NCBI RefSeq assembly: GCF_001544915.2
Contig: NZ_FCOE02000040.1
Location: forward strand, 1-64,000
From: Caballeronia pedi
Lineage (GTDB): Bacteria; Pseudomonadota; Gammaproteobacteria; Burkholderiales; Burkholderiaceae
Reading direction: 5' to 3'
Length of the DNA stretch: 64,000 bases
Every line of letters begins with the position of its first letter. The first letter of the stretch is position 1. This document shows, piece after piece, positions 52,975-62,332 of this stretch. Both the position numbers and the translations under genes were made by a program. The notes below the pieces were generated by a model. The model did no database searches. It saw only the letters and a list, made by a program, of their open reading frames with translations, and was not told where the DNA came from.

Positions 52975-53526
52975 TTATTTTCGATTCGCCGTGACGGTCA
53001 GTTGCGTGCCGTCGTCGAGCGTGACGGTTTTCTTCGAGCCGGTCGAAGTCGGCATCGTGAAACGGACGATCTGACTAAAGCGGTTATCGACTGGACACTG
53101 AAGGCTCTTTCCGCCCACGGTCACCTTGCTGGTGCCCTTCGGCGCATAGGCGCGAAAGCTGATCTGGACGTTCGCCGAACCGTTGTCGCCGACCATTGGC
53201 GCGAAGCGGATCTGCACCTGCCGAACCGCCTGTCCGTCCGCACTCTTGGGCACCGACGCGGCCTGCGGACAGCCGTCCGGCACCGCCTGCGCACCGCTCG
53301 CGGCGGTGCCCTGCCAGGTGAAGTCATCGGTCTGGCCCGAGCGTATGGTGCGCGTTTCCTGCTCGTTGCCGAAATTCTTCGACGCCATCTTGACCGTGTA
53401 CTTGATGGGGCCGTCATTGGGCGCTTCGGAGAGAACCTTGATGCCTGGCGTCGCCTGGGCGGTCGCGGCGAACATCGCGAGCGCGGCGACGGAAACGATG
53501 CGACGAACGATCAAACGACGATTCAT
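52975..53526 (-). CDS. Secreted hypothetical protein (possibly DUF6013)
   Basis: This 183-residue protein has a signal peptide (VRRIVSVAALAMFAATAQA, cut before TPGIK) and a beta-rich mature domain with two cysteines (DGCPQA and SLQCPVD) that could form a disulfide in the periplasm. The mature part resembles periplasmic proteins of unknown function that I associate with DUF6013, though I cannot confirm this. GGAGG in front of the ATG at 53526 supports the start. It is transcribed alone, flanked by a terminator. Confidence 0.7.
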   Translation of the reverse strand: MNRRLIVRRIVSVAALAMFAATAQATPGIKVLSEAPNDGPIKYTVKMASKNFGNEQETRTIRSGQTDDFTWQGTAASGAQAVPDGCPQAASVPKSADGQAVRQVQIRFAPMVGDNGSANVQISFRAYAPKGTSKVTVGGKSLQCPVDNRFSQIVRFTMPTSTGSKKTVTLDDGTQLTVTANRK

Positions 53527-53681
53527 GCCGCCACCTCCGTATCGAGCGCTTTTAGGAAAGGCCGGCGCGGCGAAGCGCCAGCGTACTGCAGGGCCGATCC
53601 AGTCTAGCGCTCCGCATGCCGGGCCATCCTAGTGGAAAACCCGCGTGCGGCGCGATCCCGATGACGTTCGTCAACGCGCGC

Positions 53682-54698
53682 TCAGAAACCGGTCAGCACC
53701 AGCTTGCCGACCGTGCGCCCTTCTTCCAGCAGGCGATGCGCCTCGCGCAGATTCGCCGCATCGATCCTGCCGAGATTCTTGCCGAGCGTCGTGCGGATCG
53801 TGCCTGCGTCGATCAGCCGCGCCACTTCGGAAAGCAGCTTGTGCTGCTCGATCATGTCGGGCGTCTTGAACATCGCGCGCGTGAACATGAACTCCCAGTG
53901 AAACGCCGCGCTCTTCGATTTCAGCAATTCGACCGCGATCGGCTTCGCGTTCTCGACGATCGTCGCGATCCCGCCTTGCGGCTTGACGACTTCGGCGGCG
54001 GCGGGAAAATGCCTGTCGGTGTCGTTGAAGATCAGCACGTAATCGACTTGCGGAAAGCCGATGTCCTTCATCTGCTTCGGAATGTCTTCGAAGTGATTGA
54101 CGATGTGATCCGCGCCGAGGTCCTCGGCCCATTGCGCCGACTCCGGCCGCGACGCCGTGGCGATCACCTGGAGCTTCGCGACGCGCTTGGCGAGTTGAAT
54201 GCCGATCGAACCTACCCCGCCCGCCCCGCCGATGATCAGCACCGACTTGCCCGCGTCCTTGCCTTCCGCCGACACGCGCAGCCGGTCGAATAACGCTTCC
54301 CACGCGGTGATGGTGGTGAGCGGCAGCGCCGCCGCGCAGGTGAAATCGAGCGTTTTTGGCTTCGCGCCGACGATCCGTTCGTCGATCAGATGGAACTCGC
54401 TGTTCGCGCCTTGCCGCGTGATGTCGCCCGCGTAGTAGACCGGGTCGCCGACCTTGAAGAGCGTCGCCTCGGGACCGACGGCAGCCACCACGCCCGCCGC
54501 GTCCCAGCCGAGCACGCGCGGGGTTTCCTCGATCTTGTCCTTCGGCGCGCGCACTTTCGTATCGACGGGATTGACGGCGATCGCCTCGATTTTCACGAGC
54601 AGGTCGCGGCCGGTGGGCGTGGGTTTGTCGAGTTCGATGTCGATGAGCGATTCGGGATGGGAAATCGGGAGATAGCGCGTCAGACCGATGGCTTTCAT
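53682..54698 (-). CDS. Zinc-independent MDR alcohol dehydrogenase / quinone oxidoreductase-like protein
   Basis: This 338-residue medium-chain dehydrogenase/reductase has an N-terminal GroES-like domain (IEAIAVNPVDTKVR, VLGWDAAGVV). The Rossmann domain has VLIIGGAGGVGSIGIQLAKR at about residues 150-169, the quinone-reductase type of NADPH motif. The catalytic-zinc cysteine of the classical enzymes is absent, and no structural-zinc cysteine block is present. It is a reductase of quinones or enones. GGAG precedes the ATG at 54698. The LysR gene at 54800 is divergent and probably regulates it. Confidence 0.85.
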   Translation of the reverse strand: MKAIGLTRYLPISHPESLIDIELDKPTPTGRDLLVKIEAIAVNPVDTKVRAPKDKIEETPRVLGWDAAGVVAAVGPEATLFKVGDPVYYAGDITRQGANSEFHLIDERIVGAKPKTLDFTCAAALPLTTITAWEALFDRLRVSAEGKDAGKSVLIIGGAGGVGSIGIQLAKRVAKLQVIATASRPESAQWAEDLGADHIVNHFEDIPKQMKDIGFPQVDYVLIFNDTDRHFPAAAEVVKPQGGIATIVENAKPIAVELLKSKSAAFHWEFMFTRAMFKTPDMIEQHKLLSEVARLIDAGTIRTTLGKNLGRIDAANLREAHRLLEEGRTVGKLVLTGF

Positions 54699-54799
54699 GT
54701 TTTTGCTCCGTCGAAGGTGGATTTGCTTCGATCTTAATGCGCGTCCGGCCTCTCGAAAACCGTCATAATCGCTGAAACATTTTTCGGGAATTCCATCGA

Positions 54800-55756
54800 A
54801 TGGCGAGCGATCTTTCGGCGGAAGGCGCACCGCGCGAGCGGCTCGATCTGCTCGATGTCGGACTTTTCATGCGCGCGGCGGCGCTGGCGAATCTGTCGTC
54901 GGCGGCGCGCGATTTCGGGTTGTCGCCGGCGGTGGCGAGCGCGCGCATCGCGGCGCTTGAGCGCATGCTCGGCACGCGGCTTTTGCATCGCACGACGCGG
55001 CGCGTGTCCGTCACGCAGGAAGGCGAGATTTTCGCGGCGCACGCGCGCGAACTGCTCGATGCCGCGGAAGCCGCGCGGGCGTCGGTCGGGCGTGCGCGCG
55101 AACATCCGCATGGGCGCCTGCGCGTGACGATGCCCTCGTCACTCGGCCGCCAGCACATTTCGCCGCTGATTCCCGCGTTTTTGCGCGCGTATCCCGGCGT
55201 GAGCGTGGAGTTGCGCATGACCGATCAGATCGTCGATCTCGTCGATGAAGGCATCGACCTCGCGATCCGCATCGGCGCGCTGAAGGACTCGACGCTGATC
55301 GCCAGAAAACTCGCGAGCAACCGGCGTGTGCTGTGCGCATCGCCCGAATATCTCGCCGCGCACGGCACGCCGCGCCATCCCGCCGATCTCGTCGAGCACG
55401 AGTGCGTGATCCTCGCCGATCAGCGCGACTGGAGTTTCGAGACGCCGACCGGCGTGATCGACGTGCGCGTGTCGGGGCGGCTCGTCACGGACAACGGCGA
55501 AGTGATCCGCGATGCGCTCGCGGCGGGCATCGGCATCGGGCTGAAATCGACTTGGAGCGTCGCGCCGCTGCTGGCGAGCGGCGAACTCGTCACCGTGCTC
55601 GACGATTATCCGCTCGCGCAGACCGTGGCGATCTGGGCCGTGTATCCGAGCCGCGCGTTCGTGCCCCCGAAAACGCTCGCGTTCATCGACTTTCTGAGCG
55701 CGCGCTTCGGCGAGCCGCCCTACTGGGACGTCGATCCGGCGCGCGTGCAGCGCTGA
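54800..55756 (+). CDS. LysR-family transcriptional regulator
   Basis: This 318-residue LysR protein has the helix-turn-helix ANLSSAARDFGLSPAVASAR at about residues 30-49. The effector domain contains GRLRVTMPSSLGRQHI and DEGIDLAIRIGALKDSTLIA, characteristic of the CrgA/DmlR group. It is divergent from the MDR dehydrogenase gene across a 101-base region that should hold both promoters. GGGAA lies upstream of the start. serB follows after 46 bases on the same strand. Confidence 0.9.
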   Translation: MASDLSAEGAPRERLDLLDVGLFMRAAALANLSSAARDFGLSPAVASARIAALERMLGTRLLHRTTRRVSVTQEGEIFAAHARELLDAAEAARASVGRAREHPHGRLRVTMPSSLGRQHISPLIPAFLRAYPGVSVELRMTDQIVDLVDEGIDLAIRIGALKDSTLIARKLASNRRVLCASPEYLAAHGTPRHPADLVEHECVILADQRDWSFETPTGVIDVRVSGRLVTDNGEVIRDALAAGIGIGLKSTWSVAPLLASGELVTVLDDYPLAQTVAIWAVYPSRAFVPPKTLAFIDFLSARFGEPPYWDVDPARVQR

Positions 55757-55802
55757 AGGTTCTTTACAATGGCGGTTTCGCCTTCACGCGCTGCCGCCTC
55801 CG

Positions 55803-56642
55803 ATGAACCTCGTCATTCAAAGTCTCGCCCCGATTTCCGATTCGCATCTGCGGCCGCTGGCTGCGCTCGCCCGCTCGCGCGAGACCCGGCGCGCCGACGA
55901 CACGCTGCTGCGCCTGCTCGACGCCGATCCGCTCCAGCGCCCCGATATTGACGCGTATTGCGGCGCGCATGCGCTCGATTACGCCTACATCGCGCCGGAC
56001 GCGAAGCTCGCCGATTTCGGCCTCGTCGCGATGGACATGGACTCGACCCTCATCACGATCGAATGCATCGACGAGATCGCGGACTTTTGCGGGCTGAAGG
56101 CCGAGGTCGCGGCGATCACGGAAGCGTCGATGCGCGGCGAGATCAAGGACTTCAACGAGAGCCTCACGCGCCGGGTCGCGCTGCTGAAGGGTCTCGACGC
56201 GAGCGCGCTGGAACGCGTCTACGAGGAGCGCCTCAGGCTTTCGCCGGGCGCGGAACGCATGCTCGAAGGCGCGCGCGCCGCGGGACTGAAGACGCTGCTC
56301 GTGTCGGGCGGGTTTACGTTCTTCACCGAGCGTCTGAAGGCGCGCCTCGGGCTCGACTACGCGCGCGCGAACACGCTCGAAATCGTCGATGGCAAGCTGA
56401 CCGGGAAGGTCGTCGGGGACATCGTGAACGCGGAGGAGAAGGCGCGCACGCTGGTCGAGACATGCGCGAAGATCGGCATCGATCCGAAACGCGCTATCGC
56501 CATGGGCGACGGCTCGAACGATCTGAAGATGATGGCCGAAGCCGGGTTGTCGGTGGCATTTCGCGCGAAGCCGGTCGTGAGGCAATCGGCGAGTGTCGCG
56601 TTCAACTTCGTCGGGCTCGATGGGTTGTTGCGGCTGTTTTGA
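55803..56642 (+). CDS. serB: Phosphoserine phosphatase
   Basis: This 279-residue HAD-family phosphatase has DMDST holding the catalytic D78 and the second Asp D80, the LLVSGGF motif holding the Ser of motif II, and GDGSNDLKM as motif IV. The N-terminal ~70 residues are the less conserved regulatory part seen in proteobacterial SerB. It removes phosphate from phosphoserine in the last step of serine synthesis. A possible -10 TACAAT lies upstream (about 55766). It ends 39 bases before the convergent metC stop; a 10-bp stem lies in between. Confidence 0.93.
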   Translation: MNLVIQSLAPISDSHLRPLAALARSRETRRADDTLLRLLDADPLQRPDIDAYCGAHALDYAYIAPDAKLADFGLVAMDMDSTLITIECIDEIADFCGLKAEVAAITEASMRGEIKDFNESLTRRVALLKGLDASALERVYEERLRLSPGAERMLEGARAAGLKTLLVSGGFTFFTERLKARLGLDYARANTLEIVDGKLTGKVVGDIVNAEEKARTLVETCAKIGIDPKRAIAMGDGSNDLKMMAEAGLSVAFRAKPVVRQSASVAFNFVGLDGLLRLF

Positions 56643-56651
56643 TCGATGCTG

Positions 56652-56676
56652 GAACGGCGCCTGCGCGGCGCCGTTC
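56652..56676. terminator. Stem-loop between convergent serB and metC
   Basis: GAACGGCGCC and GGCGCCGTTC form a perfect 10-bp stem around TGCGC. Neither side has a long T run, so it is a candidate bidirectional terminator without a strong tail. Confidence 0.5.
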
Positions 56677-56681
56677 GTCAT

Positions 56682-57875
56682 TCAGCCGAGCGCCTTGCCA
56701 AGCGCGGCTTCCAGATCCGCGCGCAAGTCCGCTTCCGCTTCCAGCCCGATATAAAACCGTACCAGCACCCCTTCGTGCGGCCATTGCGAAGCCGTACGCA
56801 TCGAGCGAATGTTGTACGGCATCGCAAGGCTGTGCGCGCCGCCCCAGCTCCAGCCGATCGCAAACAGATCGAGCGCTTCGACGAAAGCATCGACCTGCGC
56901 GGACGTGTAACGGCCGTCGAACACGATCGAGAACAAACCACCCGCGCCGCCCTTGAAATCACGCGTATAGAACGCGTGCCCCGGACAATCCTCCAGCGCC
57001 GGATGCAGCACGGCTGCGACTTCCGGGCGCGCCTTCAGCCACTGCGCGAGCGCGAACGCGGTGCGATCGTGTGCTTCGTAGCGCGTCTTCATCGACGGCA
57101 GACTGCGCAGCACGAGCGACGCGTCGTCCGCCGATACGCCGATGCCCATTCTCATGCGCGCGCGCTTCAGCTTCTTGTGCAGCTCGATATCGCGCGTGAT
57201 GGTCGCGCCCATCAACAGGTCGCTGCCGCCAGACTGATATTTCGTCAGCGCCTGCACGGAGATATCGACGCCATGCTCGAACGGCTTGAACGCGAGGCCC
57301 GCCGAAAACGTGTTGTCGATCGCGGTGACGATGCCCTTCGCGCGCGCCACGGCGACGATCGCCGGTACGTCCTGTACTTCCATCGTCACCGAACCGGGCG
57401 CTTCGAGCCAGATGAGCTTCGTGTTCGGACGGATCGAATCGGCGATGCCCGCGCCTGTCATCGGGTCGTAGTAGGTCACTTCGAGCCCGAAATCGGCGGC
57501 CAGCCAGTCAGCGTGGTCGCGGTTCGGTGAATACGCGTTGTCGGGAACGAGCACGTGATCGCCCGCCTTCACCAGCGCGAAGTAGACGTTGGAAATCGCC
57601 GCGAGCCCCGACGGTTGCAGCAACGCGTGCTCGCCGCCTTCGATCGCGGCGAGGCGCTGCGCGAGCGCGATGGTCGTCGGCGTGCCGTGCAGACCGTAGC
57701 GCCATTTGGAATCATCGCTCCAGACGAGCGAGCGCATCGTGGCGAGATCGGGGAACACCACGGTCGAGGCGCGCGCGACCGGCACCGAGAACGACTCGAA
57801 GCCGGGCGTGATGCGATCCTCGGGCTGCACGATGCGGGTTTGCAGATCGCGTGCGTTGTTGCTGGAATCAGTCAT
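56682..57875 (-). CDS. metC: Cystathionine beta-lyase
   Basis: This 397-residue PLP-dependent enzyme has the Schiff-base lysine K212 in QALTKYQSGGSD and the family segments LHGTPTTIALAQRL and AIDNTFSAGLAFKP. The YQSGGSD form and the IGWSWGGAHSL region near the C-terminus are characteristic of MetC, which cleaves cystathionine to homocysteine, pyruvate and ammonia. It is the last gene of a minus-strand run. It is distinct from the gamma-synthase-type protein at 29989-31230. Confidence 0.88.
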   Translation of the reverse strand: MTDSSNNARDLQTRIVQPEDRITPGFESFSVPVARASTVVFPDLATMRSLVWSDDSKWRYGLHGTPTTIALAQRLAAIEGGEHALLQPSGLAAISNVYFALVKAGDHVLVPDNAYSPNRDHADWLAADFGLEVTYYDPMTGAGIADSIRPNTKLIWLEAPGSVTMEVQDVPAIVAVARAKGIVTAIDNTFSAGLAFKPFEHGVDISVQALTKYQSGGSDLLMGATITRDIELHKKLKRARMRMGIGVSADDASLVLRSLPSMKTRYEAHDRTAFALAQWLKARPEVAAVLHPALEDCPGHAFYTRDFKGGAGGLFSIVFDGRYTSAQVDAFVEALDLFAIGWSWGGAHSLAMPYNIRSMRTASQWPHEGVLVRFYIGLEAEADLRADLEAALGKALG

Positions 57876-57918
57876 GGTCTGGATGCAAAACGGAAAACAA
57901 AGCGGAAAACGAAGAGAC

Positions 57919-57943
57919 CGCCGCCGGAAATCACCCGGCGGCG
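57919..57943 (-). terminator. Likely terminator between the lipoprotein gene and metC
   Basis: CGCCGCCGG (57919-57927) pairs with CCGGCGGCG (57935-57943) around AAATCAC, 14 bases after the lipoprotein stop on the minus strand. It is followed by a T-rich but broken stretch, so termination may be partial. Confidence 0.6.
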
Positions 57944-57956
57944 CGAAGAAGGCGCG

Positions 57957-58601
57957 TCATTCGCCGATGATGACGTTGCTCGTGCCGCCCACGGCATTCT
58001 TCGGCGGCGCAGGCGGCGCGGGTTCCAGCGACGGCGCGGCGGGCCCCTTGGCCGCGCCCATCGGCGGCAAGGTTTTGCCGGCGACGGCCGGACGCAGGTC
58101 GAACGGCTGCGCGTTCGAATCGTCCGGGTCCATGCGCTCGCCCGACACGCTGCCGTCCGCCGCGAACTTGCCGACCCAGTTGCCCGTGATATGCGTGCCG
58201 TCGCTCGATTCCTCGATCTCGAGCGTGTCACCGTCGCGATCGCCCGCGACGAGAATCACGGCCGGGCTGCCGGCGAACGTGTACTCGCCGTGCACGCCGG
58301 ACGGCTCGTCGGTTTTCGCGCCGAGCTTCATCTCGATCTGCCGGTTGCCGAGCGTGCCGACGTAACGCGGAAACCGCGCGTATTCCGGATTCGGCGTGAG
58401 CGGCTTTTGCGGCGGCAGCGCGAGTTCCTTGATGGCGGCCTGCGCGCCGTGCACGTCGGCGCCCGCGGGCTCGCGCTGATCGCGCGGCAGCACGCCGGTC
58501 GAACCCGAAGGCATCGGCGAACTGCAGCCCACGAGCGCGCACAGCGCGATCGAGATCGTCGAGGCCGCGACAAGACGCGGCCCTTTCAAGCTTTGCATCA
58601 T
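57957..58601 (-). CDS. Hypothetical lipoprotein
   Basis: This 214-residue protein has a signal peptide and lipobox (ALCALVGC, lipidated Cys about residue 26), a Pro/Ala-rich linker, then a beta-rich domain with IEMKLGAKTDEPSGVHGEY and HITGNWVGKFAADGSV. It ends in another Pro/Ala-rich tail. It should be anchored in the envelope. It follows bktB by 11 bases on the same strand, with AAGG upstream. No family is recognised; the repeated beta strands with Gly-Glu turns suggest a small-molecule or peptidoglycan contact, but this is only an impression. Confidence 0.75.
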   Translation of the reverse strand: MMQSLKGPRLVAASTISIALCALVGCSSPMPSGSTGVLPRDQREPAGADVHGAQAAIKELALPPQKPLTPNPEYARFPRYVGTLGNRQIEMKLGAKTDEPSGVHGEYTFAGSPAVILVAGDRDGDTLEIEESSDGTHITGNWVGKFAADGSVSGERMDPDDSNAQPFDLRPAVAGKTLPPMGAAKGPAAPSLEPAPPAPPKNAVGGTSNVIIGE

Positions 58602-58612
58602 CCTTCAGTCCT

Positions 58613-59797
58613 TCAAATGCGCTCGAAGATCGCCGCGATGCCCTGCCCGCCGCCGATGCACATCGTCACGAGCGCGTAACGCCCGCCGATGCGCTGCAGC
58701 TCGTACAGCGCCTTCACGGTGATGAGCGCGCCGGTCGCGCCGATCGGGTGGCCGAGCGAAATGCCCGAGCCGTTCGGGTTGACCTTCGCGGGATCGAGCT
58801 TCAGTTCCTGCGACACGGCGCACGCCTGCGCGGCAAACGCCTCGTTCGCCTCGATCACGTCGATATCGGCGACGGTCAGGCCCGCGCGCTCCAGCACCTT
58901 CTGCGTCGCGGGAACCGGGCCGATGCCCATGATCTTCGGATCGACGCCCGCATGCGCGTAGGCAACGAGGCGCGCGAGCGGTTTCGCGCCGCGCTTTTCC
59001 GCGACGGACCGCTCCATGAGCACGACAGCCGCCGCCGCGTCGTTGATGCCCGACGCATTGCCCGCCGTCACCGTGCCGTTTTCCTTCACGAAGACGGGCT
59101 TGAGCTTGGAGAAGTCTTCGGCGGTCGCGTTCATGCGCACGTGCTCGTCGCGTTCGAACACGGTGTCGCCCTTCTTCGAGGCGAGCGTGATCGGCAGGAT
59201 CTGCTCCTTGAAGTAGCCGGCTTCGATCGCCTTCGCCGCGCGCCGGTGCGATTCGAGCGCGAGCGCGTCCTGCATCTCGCGCGTAATGCCGAACTTCTGC
59301 GCGACGTTTTCGGCCGTCACGCCCATGTGGATTTTGTCGAACGGATCGTTCAGCGCGCCGACCATCATGTCGACGATGCGCGTGTCGCCCATGCGCTGGC
59401 CGAAGCGCGCGGCGGGCATGATGTACGCCGCGCGGCTCATGTTTTCCGCGCCGCCGCCGATGGCGACATCGGCATCGCCGAGCAGGATCGATTGCGACGC
59501 CGAGACGATCGCCTGAAGGCCCGAGCCGCACAGGCGATTCACGGTGAGCGCGGGCGCGTGCTGCGTCACGCCGCCTTCGAGCGCCGCGACGCGCGCGAGA
59601 TACATGTCGCGCGGCTCGGTATGCACGACGCTGCCGAACACGACATGGCCGACTTCGTCGCCCGCGACGTTCGCGCGCGAAAGCGCTTCGCGCACGACAC
59701 GCGCGCCGAGATCGGTCGGGCTGAAGTCCTTCAGCGCGCCGCCGAAATCGCCGATTGCCGTGCGCACGCCGCTCACCACCACCACTTCACGTTGCAT
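58613..59797 (-). CDS. bktB: Beta-ketothiolase (acetyl-CoA C-acyltransferase), BktB type
   Basis: This 394-residue thiolase has the catalytic C90 in NRLCGSGLQA, H350 in GHPIGATGA and C380 in CIGGGQG. The sequence is close to BktB of Cupriavidus necator as I recall it, an enzyme that condenses acetyl-CoA with acetyl- or propionyl-CoA and feeds polyhydroxyalkanoate synthesis or works in the reverse, degradative direction. GGAGA lies eight bases upstream of the ATG. It follows the PfkB kinase by 42 bases. The symbol is supported by similarity; PhaA is a related alternative. Confidence 0.88.
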   Translation of the reverse strand: MQREVVVVSGVRTAIGDFGGALKDFSPTDLGARVVREALSRANVAGDEVGHVVFGSVVHTEPRDMYLARVAALEGGVTQHAPALTVNRLCGSGLQAIVSASQSILLGDADVAIGGGAENMSRAAYIMPAARFGQRMGDTRIVDMMVGALNDPFDKIHMGVTAENVAQKFGITREMQDALALESHRRAAKAIEAGYFKEQILPITLASKKGDTVFERDEHVRMNATAEDFSKLKPVFVKENGTVTAGNASGINDAAAAVVLMERSVAEKRGAKPLARLVAYAHAGVDPKIMGIGPVPATQKVLERAGLTVADIDVIEANEAFAAQACAVSQELKLDPAKVNPNGSGISLGHPIGATGALITVKALYELQRIGGRYALVTMCIGGGQGIAAIFERI

Positions 59798-59839
59798 GTT
59801 GCCGTCTCCGTCAGTTGTGTTCGTCAGATCATGGAAGGG

Positions 59840-60763
59840 TTATTCGGCGAGCGCGCGCTCGACGGTGGCCTGGTCCGGAATCGGCGCGACGGCGCCGAAG
59901 CCCTGCGTCGACAAGGCCGCCGCGACGTTCGCGTAACGCGCCGCCGCGAAAGGATCGTCGCCCGCGACGATGCGCGCGATGAACGCGCCGCCGAAGCAGT
60001 CGCCCGCGCCGGTGGCATCGACCGCCTGCACGACGCGGCCCGGCACGACGCGCCGCTCGTCCGGCGTCGCGATATACGCGCCTTCGCGGCCGAGCTTGAG
60101 TGCGACGACCTTCGGGCCGAGATTCAAAAGTGCGTCGACGATCGCGTCCTTGTCTTCGTGGCCGGTGAGCAGCGTCACGTCGTCCCAGCTCGGCAGGCAG
60201 ATATCCGTCGAGCGGATGGCTTCGAGCATCACCGCGCGGGCGCGCGCGAGCGGCCACAGCTTCAGGCGCAGGTTGGTATCGAAGCTGACTTTCACGCCGT
60301 GCGTGCGCGCGTGATCGATCGCGGCGAACGCGGCGTCGCACGCCGACACGCCGATCGCGAGGCTGATGCCCGACAGATGCACGACCTTGGCTGCCGCGAT
60401 CGCATCGAGCGGCAGATGCGACGGCGCGTAACGGCTCGCCGCCGAACCCGCGCGCAGATAGTCGAAGCGATGCCCGTTCTCGCCGTGCGACACGAAATAG
60501 ACGCCCGTGGGCGCGTCGTGATCCACGCGCACCGTGGAAGTATCGACGTTTTCCGCGCGCCACAGATCGAGCAGCAACTGCCCGAAATGATCGTTGCCGA
60601 CCGCGGACACGAAGCCCGTCGACGCGCCCTGTCGCGACGCCGCGATCAGGAAGTTGGAAACGTCGCCGCCGAAGCCTTGCAGATAGTTCGGCTGATCGCG
60701 CGTCGACTGGTTGAACTCGACCATGGCCTCGCCGAGCGCAAGCACTTGCGGAGTCTGCGGCAT
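59840..60763 (-). CDS. kdgK: PfkB-family sugar kinase (2-keto-3-deoxygluconate kinase-like)
   Basis: This 307-residue ribokinase-fold kinase has the N-terminal GGDVSNFLIAASRQG signature and the C-terminal DATGAGDCFGGAF with the catalytic Asp. The GGDVSN form fits 2-keto-3-deoxygluconate kinases, which make KDPG for the Entner-Doudoroff pathway. The start at 60763 has GAGG eight bases upstream. It begins three bases after the rimO stop, so the two genes are tightly coupled. The symbol is likely, but other ketose substrates cannot be excluded. Confidence 0.75.
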   Translation of the reverse strand: MPQTPQVLALGEAMVEFNQSTRDQPNYLQGFGGDVSNFLIAASRQGASTGFVSAVGNDHFGQLLLDLWRAENVDTSTVRVDHDAPTGVYFVSHGENGHRFDYLRAGSAASRYAPSHLPLDAIAAAKVVHLSGISLAIGVSACDAAFAAIDHARTHGVKVSFDTNLRLKLWPLARARAVMLEAIRSTDICLPSWDDVTLLTGHEDKDAIVDALLNLGPKVVALKLGREGAYIATPDERRVVPGRVVQAVDATGAGDCFGGAFIARIVAGDDPFAAARYANVAAALSTQGFGAVAPIPDQATVERALAE

Positions 60764-60766
60764 ACG

Positions 60767-62200
60767 TTAGACCTCGCCCCAGAGATCGTGGCCATCGGCG
60801 CCGGTGATTTTCACCGAGACGAAGTCGCCGGCCTTGTAGCGCTTCGATGCCTTGGTTGCCGGCGCGATGTAGACCACGCCGTCGATTTCCGGCGCATCCG
60901 CCGCCGTGCGGCCGATGCCGCCGTCCGTGCTCACTTCGTCGACGAGCACCTTCAGCGTCTTGCCGACCTTCTTCTTCATGCGTTTTGCCGACAGCGCTTC
61001 CGCGAGTTCCATGAAGCGCGCGCGGCGTTCCTCGCGCACTTCGTCGGGCAGCGCGCCGTCGAGCTCGTTCGCGGTGGCGCCTTCGACCGGCGAATACGCG
61101 AAGCAGCCGACGCGGTCCAGATCCGCTTCCTCGATGAAATCGAGCAGCGTCTGGAACTGCTCTTCCGTTTCGCCCGGAAAGCCTGCGATGAACGTGCTGC
61201 GGATGGTCAGGTCCGGGCAGATCTCGCGCCAGATCTTCACGCGTTCGAGCACCTTTTCGGCGTTGGCCGGGCGCTTCATGCGCCTGAGGACTTCCGGATG
61301 CGCGTGCTGGAACGGCACGTCGAGATACGGCAGCACGTGGCCGCGCAGCGGGCCTTCAGCCATCATCGGGATGACTTCGTCGACGCTCGGATACGGATAC
61401 ACGTAATGCAGGCGCACCCACGCGCCGTATTGCGCGGCGAGTTCGCCGAGCGCGCCGACGAGGTCGGTCATGCGCGTCTTGAGCGGCTTGCCGTTCCAGA
61501 AACCGGTGCGGTATTTCACGTCGACGCCGTAGGCGCTCGTGTCCTGCGAGATCACGAGCAGTTCCTTCACGCCGGACTTGAAGAGATTTTCGGCTTCGAG
61601 CATCACCTCGGCGACGGGGCGCGAGACGAGGTCGCCGCGCATCGACGGAATAATGCAGAACGTGCAGCGATGGTTGCAGCCTTCGGAAATCTTGAGATAC
61701 GCGTAATGGCGCGGCGTGAGCTTGATGCCGGCGGGCGGCACCAGATCGACAAACGGATCGTGCGGCTTCGGCAGATGCGCGTGCACCGCGTTCATCACTT
61801 CGTTGGTCGCGTGGGGTCCGGTCACGGCGAGCACTTTCGGATGCACTTCCTCGATGAGGCCCGTGCCGCTCGCGCTCTTTTTCGCGCCGAGGCAGCCCGT
61901 GACGATCACCTTGCCGTTTTCGCTCAACGCCTCGCCGATCGCGTCGAGGCTTTCCTGCACGGCTTCGTCGATGAAGCCGCAGGTGTTGACGACCACGAGG
62001 TCCGCGCCGTCATAGGTGCCGGAGATTTCGTAACCTTCGGCGCGCAACTGGGTGATGATCTGCTCGGAATCGACGAGCGCTTTCGGGCAACCGAGCGACA
62101 CCATGCCGATTTTCGGTGCGGGAGTCGTCCGGGCGGTTGAATCTAAAGAATTTTTCACGGGGAGGATGTTTTTGCGGGGCGCACTGGGCCAATCCGACAT
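60767..62200 (-). CDS. rimO: Ribosomal protein S12 methylthiotransferase
   Basis: This 477-residue radical-SAM enzyme has the N-terminal UPF0004 domain with its conserved cysteines (SLGCPKA, NTCGF and TGCLGAKK). The radical-SAM cluster CNHRCTFC lies in the centre, and a C-terminal TRAM domain ends in HDLWGEV. It adds a methylthio group to Asp89 of ribosomal protein S12. The start at 62200 (MSDWPS) has GGGG upstream and gives a 39-residue leader before the usual family start; other Burkholderia RimO proteins I recall begin nearer to PKIGMVSLGC. It is followed by the kdgK-like gene after three bases. Confidence 0.93.
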   Translation of the reverse strand: MSDWPSAPRKNILPVKNSLDSTARTTPAPKIGMVSLGCPKALVDSEQIITQLRAEGYEISGTYDGADLVVVNTCGFIDEAVQESLDAIGEALSENGKVIVTGCLGAKKSASGTGLIEEVHPKVLAVTGPHATNEVMNAVHAHLPKPHDPFVDLVPPAGIKLTPRHYAYLKISEGCNHRCTFCIIPSMRGDLVSRPVAEVMLEAENLFKSGVKELLVISQDTSAYGVDVKYRTGFWNGKPLKTRMTDLVGALGELAAQYGAWVRLHYVYPYPSVDEVIPMMAEGPLRGHVLPYLDVPFQHAHPEVLRRMKRPANAEKVLERVKIWREICPDLTIRSTFIAGFPGETEEQFQTLLDFIEEADLDRVGCFAYSPVEGATANELDGALPDEVREERRARFMELAEALSAKRMKKKVGKTLKVLVDEVSTDGGIGRTAADAPEIDGVVYIAPATKASKRYKAGDFVSVKITGADGHDLWGEV

Positions 62201-62332
62201 TTTACCCCGGAGCGTTGCCGCGGACTCACTACACGGCCTAACCGATGCCGATGAGCACTTCGGACACTTCTTCACAATCGCGCGCGAGTCGAGCCCTACC
62301 ATCGCGATTCCCTCACGCAACGTCATCGCCCG

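Noticed and set aside
58748..62140. An 1130-codon open frame on the plus strand opposite bktB, the kinase and rimO
   Set aside because: It is antisense to three well-supported genes, is extremely Arg/Ala/Asp/His-rich, and is typical of the codon-position shadow in GC-rich DNA.
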